Assembly (NCBI GenBank): GCA_028868855.1
Contig: JAGWTR010000004.1
Span: forward strand, 186,001-250,000
Direction: 5' to 3'
DNA: 64,000 nucleotides
DNA from: Burkholderiales bacterium
GTDB taxonomy: Bacteria; Pseudomonadota; Gammaproteobacteria; Burkholderiales; Burkholderiaceae_C
The position numbers and the translations under genes are program-made. How positions within the stretch are numbered: the first letter of the stretch is position 1; each line of letters starts with the position of its first letter. Under the pieces are notes generated by a model. That model did no database searches, was not told where the DNA came from, and was given only the letters and a program-made list of their open reading frames with translations. Below are positions 39,829 through 47,343 of the stretch, piece after piece.

Positions 39829-40476
39829 TCAGTAGTCCAGGCCCCAGTCGGCCACGATGCGCCGATCCTGGAGGCTGACGCTGTCAATGTAGGCGGCCAC
39901 GAAGGGGATCAGACGCTCGACCTGGGCCTCGTCCACGCAGCGCAGCACGCTGTGCGGGCCGGTGTCGATCAGGTCGGCCACCACCCCCAGGGTCTGACCT
40001 TCGCGGTTGAGCACGGTCAGGCCGATCAGGTCGATCCAGTAATACTCATCCGGCTCGGGCGTCGGGAAAGCGGTGCGCGGCACGAACACGCGCGCGCCAC
40101 GCAGCGCCTCCGCGGCGTTGCGATCGGCAATGTCTTCAGCAGTGGCAACGATGGTGTCGCCCTGTTCGCGGGTATTCTTGATGCGCAAGGCGCGCGGCGC
40201 ACTCAGGCGTGGCGGCACCGGGGCCGATGGCTTGGCAGACTTGGGCGCAGGGGCTGCGGGGGCAGCACCCGGACGCACTACAGCGCCCGACTGAACTTCA
40301 GCAGGGCGCAGATACCAACGCTTGGTCAGGAACAAAGCCTGGGGGTCGTCAGAATAAGGCTGGACTTTGAATCCACCCTGAACGCCCCAGGCGTCGCCAA
40401 TGCGCGCCACCTCGATCAGATCCTCGGGCCACTCGGCGCTGTCGCCAACCAACCCCAGGGATGAAGACGTGGTCAC
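39829..40476 (-). CDS. rimM: Ribosome maturation factor RimM with an Ala/Pro-rich insertion
   Basis: A 215-residue 30S maturation factor that binds S19. The N-terminal part (about 15-110) and the PRC-barrel domain with the DEYYWIDLIGL motif and C-terminal ADWGLDY are clear. An insertion of about 25-30 residues, nearly all A, P, K and S (about residues 65-95), interrupts the N-terminal barrel. This explains the length over the usual 170-185. It sits between rpsP and trmD. Confidence 0.93.
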   Translation of the reverse strand: MTTSSSLGLVGDSAEWPEDLIEVARIGDAWGVQGGFKVQPYSDDPQALFLTKRWYLRPAEVQSGAVVRPGAAPAAPAPKSAKPSAPVPPRLSAPRALRIKNTREQGDTIVATAEDIADRNAAEALRGARVFVPRTAFPTPEPDEYYWIDLIGLTVLNREGQTLGVVADLIDTGPHSVLRCVDEAQVERLIPFVAAYIDSVSLQDRRIVADWGLDY

Positions 40477-40487
40477 GCTGTCAAGAC

Positions 40488-40745
40488 TCAGGCTGCAACA
40501 GCCTTGGTCTTGGCTTCGCGGAACAGGCGTTCCACGGTGGGCGACACTTGTGCGCCGTGGCTCACCCAGTGTTCCACGCGGTCAAAAGCGACGCGCAGGA
40601 CTTCGGCCTGGCCAGAGGCCACGGGGTTGTAGAAACCCACGCGCTCCAGGAAACGGCCATCGCGGCGGTTGCGCTTTTCAGCGGCAACGATGTTGAAAAA
40701 GGGGCGCTTCTTGGAGCCACCGCGAGCAAGTCGAATCACGACCAT
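40488..40745 (-). CDS. rpsP: 30S ribosomal protein S16
   Basis: An 85-residue ribosomal protein. The start [20 protein letters not shown] and the middle [14 protein letters not shown] are the S16 signature. It is the first gene of the rpsP-rimM-trmD-rplS operon. A long leader with a hairpin and a TATAAT promoter lie upstream. Confidence 0.98.
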   Translation of the reverse strand: MVVIRLARGGSKKRPFFNIVAAEKRNRRDGRFLERVGFYNPVASGQAEVLRVAFDRVEHWVSHGAQVSPTVERLFREAKTKAVAA

Positions 40746-40897
40746 GATGTGTCCTTCAAATCAGTTGGGCGGCGGCCATTCCCGGGAGACACTCGGGGTC
40801 TGGCAGCCTGATCGGGCTGGCGCAACGCCAACACCTGTTCATGAATTCATCCCAGCACATTTAGATACGCGCCCCGCCAATGCCTGATCACTGATCA

Positions 40898-40953
40898 AAG
40901 ACTTCAAAGACCCAAGTCTTGGCAAAACTCGTGCTGGAAAACCGCGGATTATA
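40898..40953 (-). promoter_or_regulatory. Promoter and leader hairpin of the rpsP operon
   Basis: On the minus strand a perfect TATAAT occupies 40948-40953, giving an untranslated leader near 190 bases. Just inside the leader AAGACTT and AAGTCTT (40898-40904 and 40914-40920) form a 7-base stem with a 9-base loop. No good -35 is seen. The remaining leader to rpsP shows nothing I can name. Confidence 0.5.
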
Positions 40954-40996
40954 GTCTGACTAATCCGTTTTGTGCGCCAATCAATGGCGCCTGCCC

Positions 40997-41473
40997 ATGA
41001 CCACACCCTGCGCCGCCCCCGTCCCCCTCAAATCCAAGACCCTGGCTACTTGGATCACCTTGCTGGGTGGCCCGATGGGCCTGCATCGCTTTTACCTCTA
41101 CGGTTTTGGCGATCTGTGGGGCTGGCTACACCCGATCCCCACCCTGGTGGGCGCCTGGGGGATCCGCCGGGTCCAGGAACTTGGGCTGGATGACCGCTTG
41201 TCTTGGATCCTCATCCCCATTTTGGGTTTCATGGTGGCCTACACCATGCTGCAAGCCATCGTCTATGGCTTGACGCCCGATGAGCGCTGGCATCAGCGCC
41301 ACAACCCGCAACTGGTCGGCCAAGCCGATTTGCCCTCCAGTGGCTGGGCAGTGGTGATCGGCATCGTGCTGGCCTTGATGCTGGGTGCCACGGTGCTGAT
41401 GTCGACCATCGCGTTTTCCGGCCAGCGCTACTTTGAATCGCAGGTCGACGAGGCCCTCAAAATCAGCCAGTGA
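40997..41473 (+). CDS. TM2 domain-containing membrane protein
   Basis: A 158-residue inner-membrane protein. Near the N-terminus it has the TM2 motif with LLGGPMGLHRFYLYGFGDLWG, and a total of four or so hydrophobic helices. TM2 proteins are widespread and of unknown bacterial function. The ATG at 40997 is chosen as the first ATG before the conserved part; the frame is open to 40970. No operon partner is evident. Confidence 0.8.
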   Translation: MTTPCAAPVPLKSKTLATWITLLGGPMGLHRFYLYGFGDLWGWLHPIPTLVGAWGIRRVQELGLDDRLSWILIPILGFMVAYTMLQAIVYGLTPDERWHQRHNPQLVGQADLPSSGWAVVIGIVLALMLGATVLMSTIAFSGQRYFESQVDEALKISQ

Positions 41474-41494
41474 TCGTCACCAAGCTGCCACGCC

Positions 41495-41857
41495 TCAGGT
41501 GCGGAACATGAAGTAGGCCGCGCCCACCAGGCACAGGGCCGCCCATATGTAGTCGAGCTTGAAGGGCTGACCCAGGTAGAAGATCGCGAAGGGCACGAAC
41601 ACGCTCAGGCTGATGACCTCCTGCATCACCTTGAGCTGGCCCACATTGAGTTGCCGGATGCCAATGCGGTTGGCGGGAACCTGCAGCAGGTACTCGAACA
41701 GCGCGATGCCCCAACTGGCCACGGCCGCCACGATCCAGGGCTTGGACGCCATGTTCTTGAGGTGGCCGTACCAGGCAAATGTCATGAAGACGTTCGAAGC
41801 GACCAACAACAAGGCGGCCTGCAAGGAGAGGGGTAAGGCGTTCAGTAATGCATTCAT
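41495..41857 (-). CDS. DMT-like small membrane protein (DUF486)
   Basis: A 120-residue protein with four hydrophobic helices. Motifs such as TFAWYGHLKN and FEYLLQVPANRIG are typical of the DUF486 family, related to one half of drug/metabolite transporters. Transport substrate and partner are unknown. It converges with the TM2 gene and is divergent from the PurM-like gene. Confidence 0.82.
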   Translation of the reverse strand: MNALLNALPLSLQAALLLVASNVFMTFAWYGHLKNMASKPWIVAAVASWGIALFEYLLQVPANRIGIRQLNVGQLKVMQEVISLSVFVPFAIFYLGQPFKLDYIWAALCLVGAAYFMFRT

Positions 41858-41913
41858 TCCCCAAGTGTAGGCAAGTGCCGGATAATTGAGGTTTTGCCTT
41901 TCACCGCTGCGCC

Positions 41914-43032
41914 ATGACTGCTGAACACCCGTCGACCCCCCTCACCTACGACCAGGCTGGCGTCAATTACGACTTGATCGACCCCCTGAAGGTGGCCGCG
42001 CAACGGGCCGCCGCCCAGACCGGTGCGCACCTGGCCAGCCATGGTTTCAGCGAAGTCGGCGCCTCGCGCGGCGAGTCGGCCTATGTGGTCGACGTGGGAC
42101 CGATGTACCTGGCCAGCATCGTCGAGTGCCTGGGCACCAAGACCTTGGTGGCCGATGACATGGCCCAGTTGACCGGCAAGAGCTACTACGACGGCATCGC
42201 GCAGGACACCATCGCCATGGCGGTGAATGACCTGATCACCGTGGGCGCCACACCCCTGGTGGTGCAAGCCTATTGGGCCGCAGGCGGGTCGGACTGGTTT
42301 GGCGACAAGGTGCGCGCCAATGCGCTGGTGGCCGGCTGGAAGAAGGCCTGCGACGTCTGCAATGTTTCCTGGGGCGGTGGCGAAACGCCAGCCCTGGCCG
42401 GCATCGTGGCCGATGGTCGGGTCGACCTGGCCGCCTCCTGCACCGGCATCATCAGCCCCAAAACCCGCCTGTCGGTGGGCGACAAGCTGGGCGCAGGCGA
42501 CGCGATCGTGCTATTGGCCTCCAGCGGCATCCACGCCAATGGCCTGTCGCTGGCCCGCAAGCTGGCCGAGCGCCTGCCACGGGGTTATCTGACCGAGATC
42601 TCGCCGGGCTTGAGCTACGGCGAGGCCCTGCTGGCGGCCACGACGCTGTATTCGCCCGTGACCGAAGCCCTGGCTGCCGCGGGCATCATCCCGCATTACT
42701 GTGCGAACGTCACCGGCCACGGCTGGCGCAAACTGCTGCGCCACCCCAAGCAGCTGACCTACCGAATCACCCAGGTGCCTGAAGTGACACCGGTGCTGGC
42801 CTTCATGCAACGCGAGTGCCAGCTGGACGACGCCGAGGCCTATGGCACGCTCAACATGGGCGCCGGTTTTGCGCTGTATGTGGCGGCTGGTGACGCGCAG
42901 CGCGTGGTCGAGATTTCGCAAGGCCTGGGCATCCCGGCCATCGTGGCAGGCCGCGTTGAAGAGGGCCCCAAGCAGGTGGTGATCGAACCTTTGAACGTGG
43001 TTTACGGCGCCGACGAATTGCAACTGCGCTGA
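41914..43032 (+). CDS. Divergent PurM-like (AIR synthase-related) protein
   Basis: A 372-residue protein with the PurM/PurL ATP-binding fold. YDQAGVNYDLIDPLK replaces the ordinary PurM start. ECLGTKTLVADDM and a region AQDTIAMAVNDLITVGATPL match the conserved PurM nucleotide-binding core, and a late GYGEALLA-type and GHGWRKL segment follow. The sequence departs from the standard proteobacterial PurM. It could be an alternative phosphoribosylformylglycinamidine cyclo-ligase or a different PurM-family kinase. The next gene, an acyl-CoA ligase, starts nine bases later. Confidence 0.75.
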   Translation: MTAEHPSTPLTYDQAGVNYDLIDPLKVAAQRAAAQTGAHLASHGFSEVGASRGESAYVVDVGPMYLASIVECLGTKTLVADDMAQLTGKSYYDGIAQDTIAMAVNDLITVGATPLVVQAYWAAGGSDWFGDKVRANALVAGWKKACDVCNVSWGGGETPALAGIVADGRVDLAASCTGIISPKTRLSVGDKLGAGDAIVLLASSGIHANGLSLARKLAERLPRGYLTEISPGLSYGEALLAATTLYSPVTEALAAAGIIPHYCANVTGHGWRKLLRHPKQLTYRITQVPEVTPVLAFMQRECQLDDAEAYGTLNMGAGFALYVAAGDAQRVVEISQGLGIPAIVAGRVEEGPKQVVIEPLNVVYGADELQLR

Positions 43033-43041
43033 GCTTGGCTG

Positions 43042-44838
43042 ATGAGCTCCACGCACACAGCACAAACGCTGCCGGAGTTGTTTGCGCAACGCGTGGCGGC
43101 CACACCGCAGGCCGATGCTTATCGGCAGTTCGACGCGGGCGCCGGGCAATGGCGCACCGTCTCGTGGCAGCAGACGGATGCCCTGGTGGCGCGCTGGCGT
43201 CGTGCCTTGCTGGCGCTGCATCTGGATGCCGGCGCACGCGTGGCAATCCTCGTTCCCAACGGGCTGGACCACGTCTGCATGGACCTGGCTGCCTTGTCGC
43301 TGGGGCTGGTGCCCGTGCCCATGCATGCGGTGGACAACCCAGGCAGCATCGCCTACATCCTGCAGGACAGCGATGCCGCCATGCTGCTGGTGGACAGTGT
43401 CGAGCGTTGGCAGGGCATCGCGGGCACCGGCACGCCCACGCCGGGCCTGCAGCGCGTGGTGGTGCTGGATGCACCAGCCATGGCGCTGCCAGAAACCGGC
43501 CTGCTGACCACCCTGGCCGACTGGCTGACAGCGGGAGATCAAGTCACCGAAGCCCCCTTACCGTCGGTGTCGCCCGAGGCCATGGCGGCCATCGTCTACA
43601 CCTCTGGCACGACGGGTCGCCCCAAAGGCGTGATGCTCTCGCACCGCAATGTGGTGTCCAACATCAGGGCCGTGCTGGCCCGATTCGAGGTGATTGAAGG
43701 CGACCTGCTGCTGTCCTTCCTGCCGCTGTCGCATACCTTCGAGCGCACGGTGGGCTACTACCTGCCGATCGCTGCGGGCGCCTGTGTGGCCTTTGCCCGA
43801 TCGGTCGCGCTGCTGCAAGAAGACCTGCGCACGGTGCGCCCCACCGTGTTGGTGTCGGTGCCGCGCATCTACGAGCGCATCTACGCCAAGGTTCAAGAGA
43901 CGCTGCGCGATGGCAGTCCCATGAGCCGCAAACTGCTGCAATGGGCGCAAGCCATCGGCTGGCAAAATTTCCTGGCCCGACAAGGGCGCGGCACCTTCGG
44001 TGTTGGTGAACGGCTCGCTTGGCAGGTCTTGCGCCCCCTGGTGGCACAGCGCGTGCTGGACACCTTTGGCGGACGCCTGCGCATCGCTGTGGCCGGTGGT
44101 GCACCGCTCAGTGGCACGGTGGCGCATTTCTTCCTGGGGCTGGGCCTGGACCTGCTGCAGGGCTATGGCATGACCGAGACCTCGCCCGTGGTCAGCTGCA
44201 ACACCCCCACCGACAACGAGCCCAGCTCCATCGGCCGCGCCCTGCCCGGCGTGCAGGTGCGCATTGGCGAAAACGGCGAACTGATGGTCGCCGGCCCCTC
44301 CGTGATGATGGGTTACTGGAAGCGCCCCGAGGACACCCAGCGCACGCTGGAGCCTGACGGCTGGCTACACACCGGCGACCAGGCCAAAATCGTCGACGGT
44401 CGCCTCTACATCGTGGGCCGCATCAAGGACATCATCGTCACCTCCACGGGCGAGAAAATCCCGCCCTCCGATCTGGAACTGGCCATCCAGGGCGACCCCC
44501 TGTTCAGCCAGGTGCTGGTGATTGGCGAGCAGCGCCCCTTTCTGTCCGTGCTGGCCGTGGTGGACAACACCACTTGGCAGATCGCAGCGGTCAAGGCTGG
44601 CCTGGACCCGTCCCAACCCGACGCGTTGAACTCGGCAGCGGCCGAGGCCATCGCCCTGCAACGCATTGCCACGCAGGTGCACACCTTCCCGTCCTACGCC
44701 ATGCCCAAACGCGTCTGGCTGACCCACGAAGCCTGGACCATCGATGCCGGACTGATGACGCCCACGCTGAAGCTCAAGCGCCCTGCGCTTGAGAAGCGTT
44801 TTGCATCTCAAATCGAGACCCTGTACAAAAAACGTTGA
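43042..44838 (+). CDS. Long-chain acyl-CoA synthetase (AMP-forming)
   Basis: A 598-residue ANL-superfamily ligase that activates fatty acids as acyl-CoA through an acyl-adenylate. The P-loop-like YTSGTTGRPKG (about residues 191-201), GYGMTETSPVVS (about 374-385), the hinge TGDQAKIVDGRLYIVGRIKD and a C-terminal lysine after TSTGEKIPPSD are all in place. The size and the long N-domain insertion fit the AMP-binding protein family of FadD15-like enzymes. It lies just behind the PurM-like gene, and the SRP RNA begins 42 bases after its stop. Confidence 0.9.
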   Translation: MSSTHTAQTLPELFAQRVAATPQADAYRQFDAGAGQWRTVSWQQTDALVARWRRALLALHLDAGARVAILVPNGLDHVCMDLAALSLGLVPVPMHAVDNPGSIAYILQDSDAAMLLVDSVERWQGIAGTGTPTPGLQRVVVLDAPAMALPETGLLTTLADWLTAGDQVTEAPLPSVSPEAMAAIVYTSGTTGRPKGVMLSHRNVVSNIRAVLARFEVIEGDLLLSFLPLSHTFERTVGYYLPIAAGACVAFARSVALLQEDLRTVRPTVLVSVPRIYERIYAKVQETLRDGSPMSRKLLQWAQAIGWQNFLARQGRGTFGVGERLAWQVLRPLVAQRVLDTFGGRLRIAVAGGAPLSGTVAHFFLGLGLDLLQGYGMTETSPVVSCNTPTDNEPSSIGRALPGVQVRIGENGELMVAGPSVMMGYWKRPEDTQRTLEPDGWLHTGDQAKIVDGRLYIVGRIKDIIVTSTGEKIPPSDLELAIQGDPLFSQVLVIGEQRPFLSVLAVVDNTTWQIAAVKAGLDPSQPDALNSAAAEAIALQRIATQVHTFPSYAMPKRVWLTHEAWTIDAGLMTPTLKLKRPALEKRFASQIETLYKKR

Positions 44839-44863
44839 CGTCACACGGTCGCCCCGCATCGCA

Positions 44864-44869
44864 TACAAT
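44864..44869 (+). promoter_or_regulatory. -10 element of the SRP RNA promoter
   Basis: TACAAT lies 10 bases before the proposed 5' end of the SRP RNA. A TCACAC at 44841-44846 with a 17-base spacer is the best -35 candidate, a weak one. Confidence 0.55.
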
Positions 44870-44879
44870 CGGCCGTGAC

Positions 44880-44969
44880 GGGCCTCCCCGCATGGGCGCG
44901 CGGCCAACCGGGTCAGATCGGGAACGAAGCAGCCCTAACCGTTTGCCTCCAGTGCCGGGGTTCAGGCTC
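44880..44969 (+). ncRNA. ffs: Signal recognition particle 4.5S RNA
   Basis: About 90 bases with the SRP core: GGTCAGATCGGGAACGAAGCAGCC is the conserved asymmetric loop and GNRA-type tip region bound by Ffh. GGGCCT at the 5' end pairs with AGGCTC at the 3' end, and CCCCG with CGGGG inside it, closing the long hairpin. It needs no protein coding. It partners with Ffh for membrane-protein targeting. Confidence 0.93.
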
Positions 44970-45040
44970 GTCACCTTATTCTTTCTGACGCCCCATGCGT
45001 CGTGGCCAGGGCCCCGCCGCCGGGGCTGGCAAGGCGCTTC

Positions 45041-46162
45041 ATGGCATCGACCCCCTCTACCGCACCGCCCCTCGGCACCACCACGGTTTCCATTGACCTG
45101 GGCGATCGCAGTTACGACATCCGCATTGGCTCGGGGCTGCTGGACGATCCGGACAGCTATTCGGGGCTGCCGCGCTCGGGCACCGCGTTGATCGTCACCA
45201 ACACCACGGTAGGGCCCTTGTACGCGGCACGCCTGACAAAGGCGCTGCAAAGCCACCACAAGAAGGTGCTGGTGGTCGAGTTGCCCGACGGCGAGCAGTA
45301 CAAGGACTGGCCGGCGCTCAACCAGATCTTCACCACCTTGCTGGAAACGGGCAGCGACCGCAAGACCGTGCTGTACGCCCTGGGCGGCGGCGTGGTGGGC
45401 GACATGACGGGGTTTGCCGCCGCCTGCTATATGCGCGGCGTGCCCTTCGTCCAGGTACCGACCACGTTGCTCGCGCAGGTCGACTCCAGCGTGGGCGGCA
45501 AAACGGCCATCAACCACCCGGCGGGCAAGAACATGATCGGGGCGTTCTACCAACCCCAACGTGTGATTTGCGACATCGACACGCTCGACACGCTGGCGCA
45601 AAGCGAATTGTTGGCCGGTCTGGCCGAAGTCATCAAATACGGCCCGATCGCCGATGTCGAGTTTTTGACCTGGCTGGAAGCCAATCTGGACGCCCTGCTG
45701 GCGCGTGACCGCACCGCCCTGCGCCACGCCATCAAGCGCTCGTGCGAGATCAAGACCTGGGTGGTGGGGCAGGACGAAAAGGAATCCGGCCTGCGCGCCA
45801 TCCTCAACTTCGGCCACACCTTCGGTCACGCCATTGAGGCGGGTCTGGGCTACGGCCAGTGGCTGCACGGCGAGGCCGTGGGGTGCGGCATGGTCATGGC
45901 GGCCGACCTATCGAGCCGTCTGGGCCTGATCGACGCGGCCACGTCGCTGCGCATCAAGGCCCTGGTCGAACGTGCCGGCCTGCCGGTTCATGGACCCGAT
46001 CTGGGGGCCGACCGCTATCTGGAATTGATGCGCGTGGACAAGAAGGCCGAGGACGGCGAGATCCGTTTTGTGCTTGTCGGCCCGCTCGGACAGGCCAGCA
46101 TGCGCGCCGCCCCGGATTCCGTCGTGCGTGAGGTTATTGCCTTGCACACAGGCCCCCGCTGA
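45041..46162 (+). CDS. aroB: 3-dehydroquinate synthase
   Basis: Second enzyme of the shikimate pathway, NAD- and metal-dependent, 373 residues. [13 protein letters not shown] binds NAD, and [22 protein letters not shown] is the substrate/NAD core. The metal histidines lie in [12 protein letters not shown] and further GEAVGCGM. The ATG at 45041 has AAGG seven bases upstream. It is followed by dgt after 22 bases. Confidence 0.97.
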   Translation: MASTPSTAPPLGTTTVSIDLGDRSYDIRIGSGLLDDPDSYSGLPRSGTALIVTNTTVGPLYAARLTKALQSHHKKVLVVELPDGEQYKDWPALNQIFTTLLETGSDRKTVLYALGGGVVGDMTGFAAACYMRGVPFVQVPTTLLAQVDSSVGGKTAINHPAGKNMIGAFYQPQRVICDIDTLDTLAQSELLAGLAEVIKYGPIADVEFLTWLEANLDALLARDRTALRHAIKRSCEIKTWVVGQDEKESGLRAILNFGHTFGHAIEAGLGYGQWLHGEAVGCGMVMAADLSSRLGLIDAATSLRIKALVERAGLPVHGPDLGADRYLELMRVDKKAEDGEIRFVLVGPLGQASMRAAPDSVVREVIALHTGPR

Positions 46163-46184
46163 TTGCATCGGCACCCAAAGCGCC

Positions 46185-47312
46185 ATGTGGCTCGCCCCTT
46201 ACGCCAGCGACCCCGCGAACAGCCGTGGGCGGCGCCACTTCGAGCCACCGGCCCCGACGCGCAGCGACTTCCAGCGCGACCGCGACCGCATCGTGCACAG
46301 CACAGCGTTTCGGCGCCTCGTCTACAAGACCCAGGTCTTCTTGAACCACGAGGGCGACCTGTTTCGCACCCGGCTGACGCACTCACTCGAAGTGGCTCAA
46401 TTGGGCCGCTCGATTGCGCGCTCGCTGGGCCTGAACGAAGACCTGGTGGAAGCCATCGCGCTGGCGCACGACCTGGGGCACACGCCCTTTGGCCATGCAG
46501 GGCAGGACACGTTGAACGAATGCATGGTCCAGCATGGGGGCTTTGAGCACAACCTGCAATCATTACGCGTGGTGGACGAACTAGAAGAGCGCTACCCGTC
46601 CTTCAATGGCCTGAACCTGAGTTTTGAAACGCGCGAAGGCGTCCTGAAACATTGCTCTCGCAAGAACGCCGAGCTGCTGGAGGCGCGGGAGCCCAATGGC
46701 ATCGGCCGCCGCTTCATGGAAGGCACGCAGCCCAGTCTGGAAGCACAGCTGTGCAATCTGGCCGACGAGATCGCCTACAACGCCCACGACATCGATGATG
46801 GCGTGCGCTCAGGCCTCATCACGATTGAGCAATTAGAGGCTGTGCCCTTGTTCACGCGCTTTCGGGATGAAACGTGGAAAGAGCACCCTGGCCTGAAGGG
46901 CCGCCGCCTGTTGTTCGACACCATCCGCCGCATGCTGTCGCAACAGGTGTATGACGTGATCGACGCCACACGCGCCGCCATTGCCCAACACATGCCGGCG
47001 TCAGCCGACGCCGTGCGCCGCTGCCCACCGCTGGTGCACTTCAGCCCGGACATGCGCGAAGACAGCACCCAGCTCAAGCGGTTTTTGTTCAGGGAGTTGT
47101 ATCGGCATCCGCAGGTCAACGAGACGACGGCGCGCGCCAAGCGAATCATTGCGGAGTTGTTCGCGGCCTATGCGGCCGCGCCAAATGAAATGCCGACCGA
47201 TTTTGCCTGCCGCGTCGACATGCACCGCGCCGTGGCCGACTACATCGCCGGCATGACGGACCGCTTTGCCATGCGCGAGCACGAGCGCTTGACGGGGCAG
47301 CGCATTTTCTGA
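46185..47312 (+). CDS. dgt: Deoxyguanosinetriphosphate triphosphohydrolase-like protein
   Basis: A 375-residue HD-domain enzyme that removes tripolyphosphate from dNTPs. The HD metal motifs are TRLTHSLEVAQ and AHDLGHTPFGHAG (about residues 105-117), with NLQSLR and DEIAYNAHDIDDG downstream. The ATG at 46185 gives the family start; the frame is open further upstream inside aroB. It is often found beside aroB in Burkholderiales. It ends just before the convergent glycosylation gene. Confidence 0.92.
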   Translation: MWLAPYASDPANSRGRRHFEPPAPTRSDFQRDRDRIVHSTAFRRLVYKTQVFLNHEGDLFRTRLTHSLEVAQLGRSIARSLGLNEDLVEAIALAHDLGHTPFGHAGQDTLNECMVQHGGFEHNLQSLRVVDELEERYPSFNGLNLSFETREGVLKHCSRKNAELLEAREPNGIGRRFMEGTQPSLEAQLCNLADEIAYNAHDIDDGVRSGLITIEQLEAVPLFTRFRDETWKEHPGLKGRRLLFDTIRRMLSQQVYDVIDATRAAIAQHMPASADAVRRCPPLVHFSPDMREDSTQLKRFLFRELYRHPQVNETTARAKRIIAELFAAYAAAPNEMPTDFACRVDMHRAVADYIAGMTDRFAMREHERLTGQRIF

Positions 47313-47343
47313 ACACCCCCGACGTGGCCGAGCAGAGCCCTAC

